In this document: positions 10,615 to 21,473 of the stretch, piece after piece
Numbering within the stretch: the stretch's first letter is position 1
How the letters are laid out: each line of letters starts with the position of its first letter
DNA from: Triticum aestivum
Taxonomy: Eukaryota > Streptophyta > Magnoliopsida > Poales > Poaceae
Direction: 5' to 3'
Length of the DNA stretch: 64,000 bases
Assembly: GCF_018294505.1 (NCBI RefSeq)
Contig: NC_057809.1
Coordinates: 422,676,233-422,740,232 of the forward strand
Made by a program: the position numbers and the translations under genes
The notes under the pieces: generated by a model
The model's database searches: none
What the model was told of the DNA's origin: nothing
What the model saw: the letters and a program-made list of their open reading frames with translations, nothing else

Positions 10615-11560
10615 GAAATCCCGCTAGGAAGAAGAACGTGTCCATGAAGAAGACGAACCAACGTAGTCGAACGAATCCTCACAACTCCGGAACGAAACCG
10701 AAGCTAACGAGAGAAGCAACCTGGAAAGAAGCAAGCAACATAGTAAACAACCATCACATAAACATGGCATGATGCACAACCAAGTATGATGCATGTCCGG
10801 TTTAATGAGGCATGGCATGGCAAAATGCACAAACAATCCTACAAATTAAGTGGAGCTCAATATGCAACAAGTTGCATATTGACGGAACACCACATGTCTT
10901 ATTTAGTTCTCTCTCAGTTATGTACCCAACAATGTTAAATTTTATTAAACATGGCAAGAGGTGAAGCATATGAAAACCACCTATCTAGGCAAGCTTAAAT
11001 GAGGTCGGAAACAACAAACAACAATTCCGGAAAATCCTCATATGCAATTTATGGATTTGGTACAGTTCTTCCCTAAACCATATTTTAGAGTTGTTAAACA
11101 TGCAAAGTAAAGCCACCATGTTAAACTATGCATTTTTCTACCCCATTTACATATCAAGTTTATTTAAATCCGAGCTATGGTTATTTCGTTATGAAATAAA
11201 GCATTTTAACATGGCATTAGGCAAATTTAAACAAATAGCAATTTAGACATTTTAAACATGCATGAAAGTTGGAAATTATGAAACTAGATAAAATTCTATT
11301 CATTTTTCATATATAAATCATTTCAATGCGATGATCGGTTAATGAGTTATTATATGCATGAAGACTAGGGTGTTTTCTGCAAAACAGTTATCTCAGGATA
11401 AATGCTAAAATCGTTGGACAGGAAAAAAACATGACGGGCTGAAACAGGTTGGCCCAACAGGAGGAAAGAAAAAAATAGAGGAGGGGCGCTGGGGTGTGGC
11501 CTCACCCATGGGCTTTGGCCCAAGGCGGTGAAGCTGGAGGTAGGCCTGCTGGAGCGCTGG
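10615..11560 (-). mobile_element. H1 LARD-like LTR, segment 3 of 4
   Basis: Reverse complement of about 30650-31490. AT-rich, no credible gene. It is bounded on the left by the F1 deletion and on the right by the F2 target duplication gctgg (11556-11560). Shared landmarks with H2 include the run near 10850 (caatatgcaacaagttgcat) and the tail near 11290 (tttatatatgaaaaatgaat in reverse). Confidence 0.8.
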
Positions 11561-12033
11561 TGTCGGTGTCAAAACCGGCGGATCTCGGGTAGGGGGTCCC
11601 GAACTGTGCGTCTAGGCCGGATGGTAACAGGAGGCAGGGGACGCAATGTTTTACCCAGGTTCGGGCCCTCTTGATGGAGGTAAAACCCTACGTCCTGCTT
11701 GATTAATATTGATGATATGGGTAGTACAAGAGTAGATCTACCACGAGATCAGAGAGGCTAAACCCTAGAAGCTAGCCTATGGTATGATTTTATGTTGTCC
11801 TACGGACTAAAACCCTCTGGTTTATATAGACACTGGAGAGGGTTAGGGTTACACAAGGTCGGTTACAAAGGAGGAGATATCCATATCCGTATTGCCTAGC
11901 TTGCCTTCCATGCCAAGTAGAGTCCTATCCGGACACGAGACGAAGTCTTCAATCTTGTATCTTCATAGTCTAACAGTCCGGCCGAAGGATATAGTCCGGC
12001 TGTCCGGAGACCCCCTAATCCAGGACTCCCTCA
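11561..12033 (-). repeat. F2 3' LTR
   Basis: tgtcggtgtc...actccctca, 473 bp, nearly identical to 21003-21473. Begins exactly after the target duplication. Confidence 0.96.
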
Positions 12034-12047
12034 GTAGCCCCCGAACC
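12034..12047 (-). other. F2 polypurine tract
   Basis: gtagcccccgaacc abuts the 3' LTR. It is purine-rich on the minus strand and matches 1327-1340. Confidence 0.75.
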
Positions 12048-12359
12048 AGGCTTCAATGATGATGAGTCCGGCGCGCAATATTGTCTTCGGCATTTCAAGG
12101 TGGGTTCCTCTCCAAATTCTGTGTACCTGTTGAAATAGAGTCCGGCTTCTTGTGAATGTTGCGCTCTTTGGCTTCCATGCCCAATAATGACCACTTTCCA
12201 CGTGTCGAGGGAATGTGAAGAGCCAGGGTGTTTTTACATTTACCCCCCTAGCTGTGTGAATGAGCTGCGTATTAAAAAGACGAGGATTCAGATCCAAATC
12301 ACACCATACTCCCTTGGCGAGCCTTCATCGGAGCGCATCCGACAGAGATCCATTCCATC

Positions 12360-15037
12360 ATGGCCGGTCGACGCAGCTCCTCCTCTCACTCCCCTAGCCC
12401 CAAGCCTGGAGATTGGGAGAGATGTTCCGTCCCGCACAGCAAATTAGTGATGCTTCAGATCAAGGGATTTCTTCCCCCAACGTACATGGTCCCGGTTCGA
12501 GCCGGGCTCGCCACCTATAATGGCGGAGAGCAAGCGGAGAGCCTTCCCAATCCCTCCAAGGGAGAGCAGGTATGCCTTGTCCCTCATTTGGTAAGAGGGC
12601 TTGGATTTCCAATTCATCCGTTTCTCCGGGGGCTCCTGGAGTTCTACGGCCTCCAGTTGCACAACCTTACGCCTGCCTCCATATTGCATATCGCGGGATT
12701 CGTAGCCCTTTGCGAGCTGTTTTTGGGCTTTGAGGATCATTTCGTGCTGTGGAAGAACTTGTTCTGCCTTGTGCCCCGTTCTCAGAAGGGGTCAATATAT
12801 CCAGTGGGCGGAGCCGAAGTGTGGCGTATTGCCGGGACCGGATATCTGTCCGGAACCCCAAAGAAGACGTCCGAAGACTGGCCTTCAAAATGGTTTTATA
12901 TAGAAGACGTCCCCCTCCCGGATCCTATTCGAATCGGCCTCCCTGAGTTCGACAACGCTCCTTTGAAGAAGCACCGGAGCTGGCGTCCATGGAGCTCCCT
13001 GGAGGAAGATGACAGGGACGTTCTTTACCTGATGTGCCGGATAAGTTTGTTAGCTCGATCCGGATTGACCATGATCGAGGTCATGGCTACATGTATTATG
13101 CGAGGGGTGCAACCGCTTCAGTATAGCGGCCACCCCATGTGGGATTTCAACGGGGAGGATGACGCCTCCCGCTACGGCCGTAAAGGGCCGGGATCGGTTG
13201 CTGATATAACAAAGATCTTATCCACTTTGTACAGGGGGAAGAGGAGTGATTCCTCCGTGTCAACCCGCAGGGCAGATTTTCTATGTACAATCCTCCGATC
13301 TGGGTAAGCGGAGACTTTTTCTCGCCCATCCGTTTCATATTCCCATAGTTAAGTATTTAGCCTAGCGATTTCAATGCAGGAGCTACGCCAGGCTGTAAGG
13401 GAGATAAACAACCCCCCTCCACAGCCCGAGGACCCGGAACGGTCCCTTGACCCAGCCTCCCAGGAGGATCCGGACATATCTGTGGAGCTGATCGATGGGG
13501 TATTTTACCAATTGAGCAATGACAACGCCTTGGTGGCCATTACGGCCGATTACCCTGGGCTACTTCCAGCCTCACAGGTAATTGAGACCAAAGTCCCAGT
13601 ACTTTGACTAGCCCACAAGGGGACGCGAGGCCAGGCAGGCTGAAAAGACATGCAGTCCGGATTGAGACACCGGCGCAGCGGTATGGTGCGCCATCTTTAT
13701 TCCAAGGCATTATTCTCATAGGCATACTAACGCCCATGCCTTCTTTTTAGGAAAAAGAGCGCTCGTCGGACTATACCCGGAGAGGCTACTAATCGCGCCT
13801 CCACCAGCCAGGCTCCAAGGCCGGATTCGGAGGCGGGAACAAATACGAGGCGTGCGCCGGGCGCTCCTCCGACAGAGGATGCGGATAAACTGTCCGCCAC
13901 CAATTCGGAGGTGGAAAGTGCCATGAACCATAGGCGTCGCCGAACTGTTCTTCGTGATGCTTGTTTCTCCCAAGAGGCATTGGATGCCTTCAACTCAGGA
14001 GATGCGTACCTCCGTGCCGCTCAAAATGGTCTAGCCAGAGCCATGGAGCTGTATGTAAAAGACATACGGGTGAGAAAATTTGATGGTTATATATATCAGT
14101 AGCCCCCGAGACATGAAACAGTTAGAATAACTGATTTAAGGATCATTTGTAATGCAGGTTCTTATAGAAAAGAATACCCAACTATCCCAGGAGCTGGAAG
14201 AGTGCAAAGCGCAACTTCAGGCCGCACTGGCCGCAGCAGGGGATCCCAAAGAGACCCCCTCTGGTAATATATCCTTCGAATGATAAGTATCATATAGAGT
14301 GCGGCGTATATGAAGATCTGATGATAAAATTGCAGATGACGCTGGAGTAAATCCGGATAAGCAACAGCTCCTACACCAGCTGAAGGCCGGTGAGAGCGTG
14401 CTTACGAGGGTGAGGTAGGAGAAGAATGATCTCCTAGATGCCAACACCAAGCTGGGCGTGGAACTAAAAGATGTTCGTGCCCAACTGCCGGACTCTGTTA
14501 AGGAGAATCGGCAGCTTCGACGCGGCATATTTAGTGAGTGCTTGAGCGAACTTTGAAAAAGAGTTCGGCGAGGAAGTTGGCTACAGAGTTATGTCTGTAG
14601 GTATGCTAACAGGTCGTCCTGCAGAGGAAATGCCCGGTTCTACGGGTGACCTTCTTCCCGAGCTCTCCCAACTGCACGAACGAGTTCGGCAGGTGATGCA
14701 AGGTGTCGCCCAGGCCTTGTGGCCATCCGTCTCCATGACCGAAGGCCTTGGAGAGCTTGCAGAGAAGCTGAAGGGAGCGCGGCGGTGCTTCCGATTATGG
14801 AAGATATCAGCCTGCCGTCAGGGCGCCAGGGAAGCCTGGGCAATGGTGAAGACGCGGTACACGAAGGCTGACCCGAACCACATGGCCGAGGTCGGACCTG
14901 TGGGGCCCGATGGGAAGGAGATCCCTCTGAGCTTAGTGTACAGACAAGTAGAATTGGCCGCAAAGTATTCCCAACAGGACTGTAGACTAGACAGCCTATT
15001 GGATGGTATTGAAGAGGAATTCAACCAGTCAAATTGA
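12360..15037 (+). pseudogene. F2 antisense gene, plant transposon protein (six exons)
   Basis: The clearest copy of the opposite-strand gene, starting about 330 bp inside the 3' LTR at ATG 12360 (MAGRRSSSSHSPSPKPGDWE). Likely exons are 12360-13303, 13380-13577, 13751-14069, 14158-14263, 14336-14533 and 14601-15037. Each intron has GT...AG borders, with donors gtaagc, gtaatt, gtgaga, gtaata and gtgagt and acceptors atgcag, ttttag, atgcag, ttgcag and ctgtag. Exon 1 resembles the PF04195-type domain. Exon 3 is basic then alanine-rich (MNHRRRRTVLRDACF). Exons 4-5 look coiled-coil. The last exon ends LLDGIEEEFNQSN. Defects are a frame change near 13235-13250 and a TAG at about 14416 in exon 5. Splicing is inferred from sequence only. 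Function unknown. Confidence 0.75.
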
Positions 15038-15844
15038 CTATGTAATTTAAAGTGACATGTATAATGCCTTCTAGCCGGATTGTAGATCGTTTGTCGTGGC
15101 GGACCTTTTCGCTTCAACCTTGGGCCCCGACGGTCCGGAGTGTATCCGAATACCCTCTCGGTTATGTAAGAACCGGGGCATGCGTGGAGACCAGGCGTAA
15201 GGGTCGTTAGTGCTTTAACGGACAAGTGCCCAACTAGTTATGTTATATTACATGGTTAGTAAGAAACATCTTCGAGGGAGAATAGTTCCGTTAGGGGTTC
15301 CTTTCCCAGGGAGGCATGAACTAAAGTGCATGTCCGGACTGCGAGAAGAGACGCAGAAAAAAAATCTAGGGGCGCATAAATGAATAAGCGAAAAATCATC
15401 TTTAGTTCACCGACCGAATATTCCCTTAAGAACGCTAGCTTTCGGCTTCACCCAGTCTGAGGTACACATCCGGCTGACCCGGTAGTAACAATCGCAGAGG
15501 TGCTCCCCTTATGCCCTAGCCGAATTAACGGGAACGTAGGGCGTAAATACAAGAGCCAGGCAACCCAGCTTGGCCAAAAATTAAGTCATATCGATGCATA
15601 TAATGGTGAATAAATGGTACATGCGAAAGGATAACACATGTGTTGGGCATAAAGCCCGTATGAATAAGCTTCTGTTAAAGAAGCCCCCAGGTATGATGAG
15701 CGCGAATAGCGCGTCAGTTACTTGCAAACAAGGCACGAATGGGCTCCTAAACGCTGTGAGAGAAAAGAAAAGGAGAAGGAAAAAATATAACACAAATAGT
15801 GTATAAAAATGGACAGAGGAAGGAGACGAACATAGAGTCCGGCG
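15038..15844. other. F2 spacer
   Basis: Non-coding stretch between the antisense gene and the integrase end, homologous to 4427-5242. No gene seen. Short A-rich runs near 15770-15790. Confidence 0.6.
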
Positions 15845-17034
15845 TTAGGCGTAGAATCTTCGAAGTTGGGCTGCGTTCCATGGGTTCGGCTCGAGTCGAT
15901 TATCCGATGCATCTCGCAGACGGTACGCTCCACCAGTCAGGACTTGGTCAATGATGAAGGGACCTTCCCATTTGGGCTTGAGTTTGTCCTTTTTCTTATC
16001 CGGCATGCGTAGAACTAACTCGCCAATATTTTAAGTTTTGGCCCGTACTTCTCTGCTTTGGTATCTTCGAGCCTGTTGTTGATAGAATGCGGAACGGGCT
16101 TTTGCCACGTCACGCTCCTCCTCCAAGGCGTCCAGACTGTCCTGCCGATCGAGCTCGGCTTCTCTTTCTTCGTACATGCGCACTCGAGGTGAGTCATGAA
16201 TAATGTCGCAGGGCAGAACCGCCTCTGCGCCGTATACCATAAAGAATGGTGTGTATCCGGTAGTGCGATTTGGCATGGTCCGCAGCCCCCAGAGTCGAGC
16301 TCCTCTACCCAATGCGTGTTAGATTCCTTGAGGTACCGCACTAATCTGGGTTTGATGCCTCTCATGATAAGACCATTTGCTCGCTCGACCTGACTGTTAG
16401 TTTGTGGGTGATAGACTAAAGCATAATCAAGCTTGATGCCCATGTTTTTGCACCAGAGTTTTACCTCGTCGGCCGTAAAGTTCGTGCCGTTATCGGTGAT
16501 GATGCTGTGGGGGACGGCGTAACGGTGTACGACCCCGGATATGAAGTCTATCACCGCTCCAGATTCGGCCGTCTTAACAGGCTTGGCTTCTATCCATTTG
16601 GTGAACCTATCCACCATGACCAGTAAGTATTTTTGCTTGTGGGTTCCTCCTTTAAGGGGTCCAACCATGTCAAGCCCCCAGACCGCAAAGGGCCAGGTGA
16701 TGGGGATGGTTTGGAGGTCGGTGGGTGGCATATGGCTTTGGTTAGCAAAAAGCTGGCAACCAACGCATCATTGGACTAAGTCCTGAGCGTCTGCCCAGGC
16801 CGTCGACCAATAGAAGCCTGTAGGGAAGGCCTTGCTTACAAGGGCCCGGGCCGCCGCGTGGTGACCGCCGAGTCCGGCATGAATTTCAGCCAAAAGATTC
16901 CGCCCTTCCTCTTCGGAGATGCACCTTTGAAGGACTCCGGTGGTGCTTTTCTTATAAAGCTCTCTCTCATGCACTTTATAGGCTTTAGATCGTCGCACTA
17001 TGCAGCGTGCCTCGTTTTGGTCTGCGGGAAGTTC
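15845..17034 (-). pseudogene. F2 integrase (broken)
   Basis: Zinc-binding part HAGLGGHHAAARALVSKAF (about 16855) is followed by LVQ, a TGA at 16768-16770, then CVGCQLF. The catalytic core has WGLDMVGPL, MVDRFTKWIEA, IITDNGTNFT and, unlike F1, an uninterrupted VYHPQTNSQVERANG with the third acidic residue. A frame change follows near 16300. The C-terminal part (16031-16312) holds MVYGAEAVLPCDI and a charged stretch, then a TAA near 16033 interrupts before the DNA-binding tail. The natural stop is about 15845. A TAG at 17035-17037 separates it from the second RNase H. Confidence 0.85.
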
Positions 17035-17037
17035 CTA

Positions 17038-17721
17038 CTTAGTTAAGTAGGCTACGAATGGTTCTGTCCATGGGGCGATGACTGCCGTTATTACGTGGGC
17101 TGAAGATGTTATTTCGTTGGCACGGCCTCCAATTACGTCAGAATATTCGGTGTCGGGCAGTGCGGTTGGGTCCGGGCTGTTATTTCCGGGTTCCCCTTCC
17201 CATACTACGGATGGCTTGAACAGCCTCTCCAAGAAGATGTTTGGAGGGACGGCATCGCGTTTTGCACCGATGCGTGCCAGGACGTCTGCTGCCTGGTTGT
17301 TTTCCCGGGCTATATTGTGAAATTCGAGGCCCTCGAACCGAGCTGACATTTTTAGGACGGCATTGCGATAAGCTGCCATTTTTGGATCCTTGGCATCAAA
17401 GTCTCCATTTATTTGGGATATCGCGAGGTTCAAATCCCCGCGCACCTCTAGGCGTTGAATGCCCATGGATGCTGCCATCCGGAGACCATGTGGAAGGGCC
17501 TCATATTCGGCTGCATTGTTGGAGTCCGTATACATTATCTGGAGTACATATTGAACTGTATCTCCTGTTGGGGACGTCAAAATGACGCCAGCCCCCAGAC
17601 CAGCCAACATTTTGGAGCCGTCGAAGTGCATGATCCAGTTTGAATATGTGTCGTACTCTTTAGGGAGTTTGGCTTCCGTCCACTCGGCGACGAAGTCGGC
17701 CAAAACTTGCAACTTAATAGC
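17038..17721 (-). pseudogene. F2 second RNase H domain and linker
   Basis: About 225 open codons: MHFDGSKMLAGLGAGVIL, DSNNAAEYEALPHGLRMA, RLEVRGDLNLAISQINGDF and NNQAADVLARIG. The D-E-D-D set is complete by eye. The linker towards integrase is acidic and proline-rich (about 17040-17220). It is the least damaged enzymatic domain of F2. It is bounded upstream by a TGA at 17722-17724 that F1 also has. Confidence 0.83.
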
Positions 17722-17724
17722 TCA

Positions 17725-19055
17725 CCGTGGCTTGTAAGTTATGTCGAAGGGGAGGAGCTCAATGGCCCATTTGGCAATCTGGCCCGTTGCGTCGTGGTTG
17801 TTTATAATATCGTTAAGTGGTGCTTCCGAGGCTACCGTTATCGAACACTCTTGAAAGTAGTGTCGCAGCTTCCGGGATGCCATAAATACCGCGTACGCTA
17901 TCTTTTGATAATGCGGGTACCGTGACTTGCATGGAGTAAGGACAGTGGACACATAGTAAACCGGCTTTTGAAGGGGGAATTTGTGTCCGTCTGTTTCTCG
18001 TTCGACGACGAGCACTGCGCTTACTACTTGATGAGTTGCCGCAATGTATAATAGCATTGGTCCGCCAATGTTTGGCACGACCAGGACTGGGTTTGTTGCC
18101 AATATGGCTTTTATTTCATCGAGTCCGGCCGTGGCGGCATCCGTCCACTCGAAGTGTTCGGTGCGCCGGAGGAGGAAATAAAGGTGTAATGCCTTTTCTC
18201 CCAAGAGGGAGATGAAGTGGCTTAGAGCCGCCACGCATCCGGTCAATTTTTGTATTTGTTTGAGGTCCTTTGGGACGTCCAATTGTGATAGAGCTCGGAT
18301 CTTGGCTGGGTTTGCTTCAATTCCTCTACCGGATACAATGAAGCCCAAGACCTTTCCGGCTGGTACGCCGAAAACGCATTTTTCCGGGTTGAGCTTGATG
18401 TCGTATTTTCGGAGGTTATCGAATGTGAGCCTCAAGTCGTCTACTAGAGATTCGACATGCTTGGTTTTGACGACCACGCCATCTACGTATGCCTCCACTG
18501 TTTTGCTGATCTGGTTTGCCAGACATGTCTGAATCATGCGCTGATATGTTGCGCCGGCGTTTTTGAGCCCGAAGGGCATTGTCTTGAAGCAGAATGGGTC
18601 GTACGGTGTGATGGATGCCGTTGCGGCTTGGTCTGGCTCTGCCATTTTAATTTGATGGTAGCCGGAGTATGCGTCGAGGAAACACAATGAATCGTGTCCT
18701 GCGGTAGCGTTGATGATTTGATAGATGCGGGGGAGGGGGAAGGAATCCCTGGGCAGGCCTTGTTAAGGTCCTTAAAATCGACGCACAAGCGCCTGGATTT
18801 GTCCTTCTTTGGTACCATCACCAGGTTTGCTAGCCAGTCCGGATGTTTTATGTCTCTGATGAATCCGGCCTCCAATAGCTTGGCTAGTTCCTCTCCCATG
18901 GCTTGTCTCTTAGGTTCGGAGAAACACCGAAGAGCCTGCTTGACTGGCTTGAATCCTTTTAGGATATTTAGGCTGTGTGAGGCCAGCCTACGTGGGATTC
19001 CTGGCATGTCTGAAGGGTGCCAGGCAAAAATGTCCCAGTTCTCGCGTAGGAACTC
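17725..19055 (-). pseudogene. F2 reverse transcriptase and first RNase H
   Basis: RT motifs NLVMVPKKDKSRRLCVDF, CFLDAYSGYHQIKMAEPD and TMPFGLKNAGATYQRM. The active-site box reads EAYVDGVVVKT: the second Asp of YVDD is Gly (codon ggc near 18478), a different change from the one in F1. Downstream are FGVPAGKVLGFIVSGRGIE, LTGCVAALSHFIS and the RNase H-like PMLLYIAATHQVVSAVLV. A frame change near 18745 splits the N-terminal fingers (18534-19007) from the palm. The TGA at 19056-19058 upstream is shared with F1. Confidence 0.88.
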
Positions 19056-19058
19056 TCA

Positions 19059-19933
19059 TAGTGCAGCGTCGACATTAGGGTTTAATTGTGCCCCGATGGA
19101 AGCTGTTTTGTAGGGTCCGCTGGATGGACTTGGAATTTGACTATTTCGTTCGCCGGTTTAAAGGAGGTGGACTTGGATCTTTTATCGAGTATCACGTCGT
19201 CCCTGTTCACCGTGGAGCGCAGCGCAGTCAGTTCCTCGGCCACTAGGGCTTCTGATAGTGCCTCAAGGGCCAGTGCGGCTGTCTTTTTTTTGGTGCGGAG
19301 TGCTATGTCCGGATCACTAGCAAGAGTGATGATTCTGTTGGGCCCGGGCATTTTGAGCTTCATGTAACCGTAATGGGGTATGGCTTGGAAGATTGTAAAT
19401 GCCTCCCGCCCTAATAGAGCATGGTATCCACTACTGAATGGGGCCACTTGGAACGTGACCTCTTCGGACTTGTAATTATCTGGCGTGTTGAACACCACAT
19501 CTCGTGTGATTTTTCCTGTACAGCGCGCTTCCTGACTGGGGATTATTCCTCTAAAGGTTGTGCTGCTTCGCTCGATGTGGTTCCAGTCTATTTCCATTTT
19601 TCGAAGGGTTTCCTCATAAATGAGGTTCAATCCGCTGCCACAGTCCATGAGTACCTTGGTGATTCGAAAGTCGTCCACTATTGGACAGAGGACCAATGCG
19701 GTTGGTGCTCGGGCTGTTCGGAATTTAGGTTCATCACTGGCATTAAAAGTAATAGTTGTGTCACTCCATGGGTTTATTGTTGGCGCGTGGTAGACCTCGG
19801 CAAGGCTGCGGAGTGTTCGTTTTCGCATATTATTTGATGCGAAAGTCTCGAAGACTGTTAATACCGTATTGGTATCCCTAGGCTGGTGCTCTGTGGCTTC
19901 TGGGGTTAGAAGATCTTTGCCACTTTTGGCCAC
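19059..19933 (-). pseudogene. F2 aspartic protease region
   Basis: Protease box VLMDCGSGLNLIYEETL: the usual Asp-Gly-Gly-Ser is Asp-Cys-Gly-Ser. Downstream are HALLGREAFTIFQAIPHYG and LKMPGPNRIITLASDPD. It continues in the gag frame after one TAG at 19934-19936. A one-base loss near 19107 shifts the frame shortly before the end. Confidence 0.82.
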
Positions 19934-20956
19934 CTACCGGAGTATCCAACATGCTCTAAGGCTATGAGTTGGTGAGGCGCCCTCTGCACTGTGAATTTTA
20001 CAGGGTCCATTGAGCCATCCCTCCAGTACAGTTCCATGCCCTGTAGAGGGTTTTTGCTTTTTGGTGTTTAACCCGGGTGTCTGGCGATAATGCACCCTTT
20101 TATTTCGGACTGGGTTTGTATTCAGGGCCGGATTATCCCAAAAATTTATTTCGGTTTTCCAGGCGTTTTCCATCGCACAGTACTTTCGTACTATGGACAC
20201 CAAGTCGGCAATGCATGTAATTTCGCGGCGACTTATGGCGTTGAGGATTCCCTTGTCCGTGCAATTATTACAGAAGAGTGAAATTAAGTCTTCCTCGCGG
20301 CAGTCCTTTATCCTGTTCATGACCAGGAGGAATCTGGCCCAGTGATGGTGTACTATTTCTTCGGGCTCTTGCCTAATTTGGGCTAGATCACTTATGTTTG
20401 GGTGGGTGGGAGGAATTGAATGTGAATCCTCACCCAATCTGAGACTCAGGGACCAAGGAGTTTCCGAACTCAGAAGTTTGGATTCTTGGATGTTTTCCAA
20501 TGAATCTAGCCCGCTGCCTGATTCTAGGTTTAGGTCTTGAGTGACGTCCTCCCCTCCGCGGGCATCCAGCTTGGAGGGATAGGGAATCCGGACATAGCTA
20601 GTCCTTAAGATAGATGAGGGGTTGCCGCACTGTTCCTCCACCACTGCAACGTGATGGGTGACATGGGGAGAGTTGATCTCTCTCAGATCGGGTTTAGGCC
20701 CAATCTGATCGTAGTCTGTAGCGACTCCTAGGGCGGCGGTGCGATCCAAGAGCTCATTTAGGGAAGAGAGCTCCATTGGATCTAACTGCTCGGCAAGTTC
20801 CGAGTTGACGTGAAGATTGCTTTCGATGACCCGGGAAGTCATCGTCGGCGCAACGGCCGAACAGGTGGTCATAAGAAAACCACCTAGCCGGAGAGTTTGG
20901 CCGACAGCCAAAACTCCCTTGGCAACAGTGCCGTCTTTAAAGACGGGATGAGGCAT
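19934..20956 (-). pseudogene. F2 gag (open over 340 codons)
   Basis: Capsid protein, open from about 20956 to the TAG at 19934-19936. Blocks: VLAVGQTLRLGGFLMTTCS near the N-terminus, MDPMELSSLNELLDRTAALG, then the capsid core QIRQEPEEIVHHHWARFLLV, CREEDLISLFCNNCTDKGIL and ITCIADLVSIVRKYCAMENA. No CCHC zinc knuckle is evident. Gag and protease share a frame and are separated only by the TAG, so the two may originally have been made as one product. Confidence 0.82.
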
Positions 20957-20983
20957 CCTTCCTGATGGCGACGCACAGTGAAA

Positions 20984-21002
20984 CTCTCAATGAAAGCACC
21001 AA
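20984..21002 (-). promoter_or_regulatory. F2 primer-binding site
   Basis: actctcaatgaaagcaccaa next to the 5' LTR, the same as in F1 and F3. Confidence 0.82.
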
Positions 21003-21473
21003 TGTCGGTGTCAAAACCGGCGGATCTTGGGTAGGGGTCCCGAACTGCGCGTCTAGGACAGATGGTAACAGGAGGCAGGGGACACAATGTTTTACCCAGG
21101 TTCAGGCCCTCTCGATGGAGGTAAAACCCTACGTCCTGCTTGATTAATATTGATGATATTGGTAGTACAAGAGTAGATCTACCACGAGATAAGAGAGGCT
21201 AAACCCTAGAAGCTAGCCTATGGTATGATTCTATGTTGTCCTATGGACTAAAACCCCCGGTTTATATAGACACCGGAGAGGGTTAGGGTTACACAAGGTC
21301 GGTTACAAAGGAGGAGATATCCATATCCGTATTGCCTAGCTTGCCTTCCACGCCAAGTAGAGTCCTATCCGGACACGAGACGAAGTCTTCAATCTTGTAT
21401 CTTCATAGTCTAACAGTCCGGCCGAAGGATATAGTCCGGCTGTTCGGAGACCCCCTAATCCAGGACTCCCTCA
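21003..21473 (-). repeat. F2 5' LTR
   Basis: 471 bp, TG...CA, followed by the target duplication gctgg (21474-21478). A TATA-like tatataaacc in reverse near 21258-21268 would serve minus-strand transcription of gag-pol. Confidence 0.96.

Larger units (their letters stand above)
11561..21473 (-). mobile_element. F2, full-length Gypsy (Tat-like) retrotransposon, degraded
   Basis: Complete minus-strand element with two LTRs (473 and 471 bp) and perfect 5-bp target duplications gctgg at 11556-11560 and 21474-21478. The order is the same as in F1: gag, protease, RT-RNase H, second RNase H, integrase, spacer, antisense gene, polypurine tract. Frameshifts and stops occur in every region, some shared with F1 (see findings). 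F1 and F2 sit in the same orientation about 11 kb apart in the same host repeat, but have separate target sites, so F2 is an independent insertion. Confidence 0.95.
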
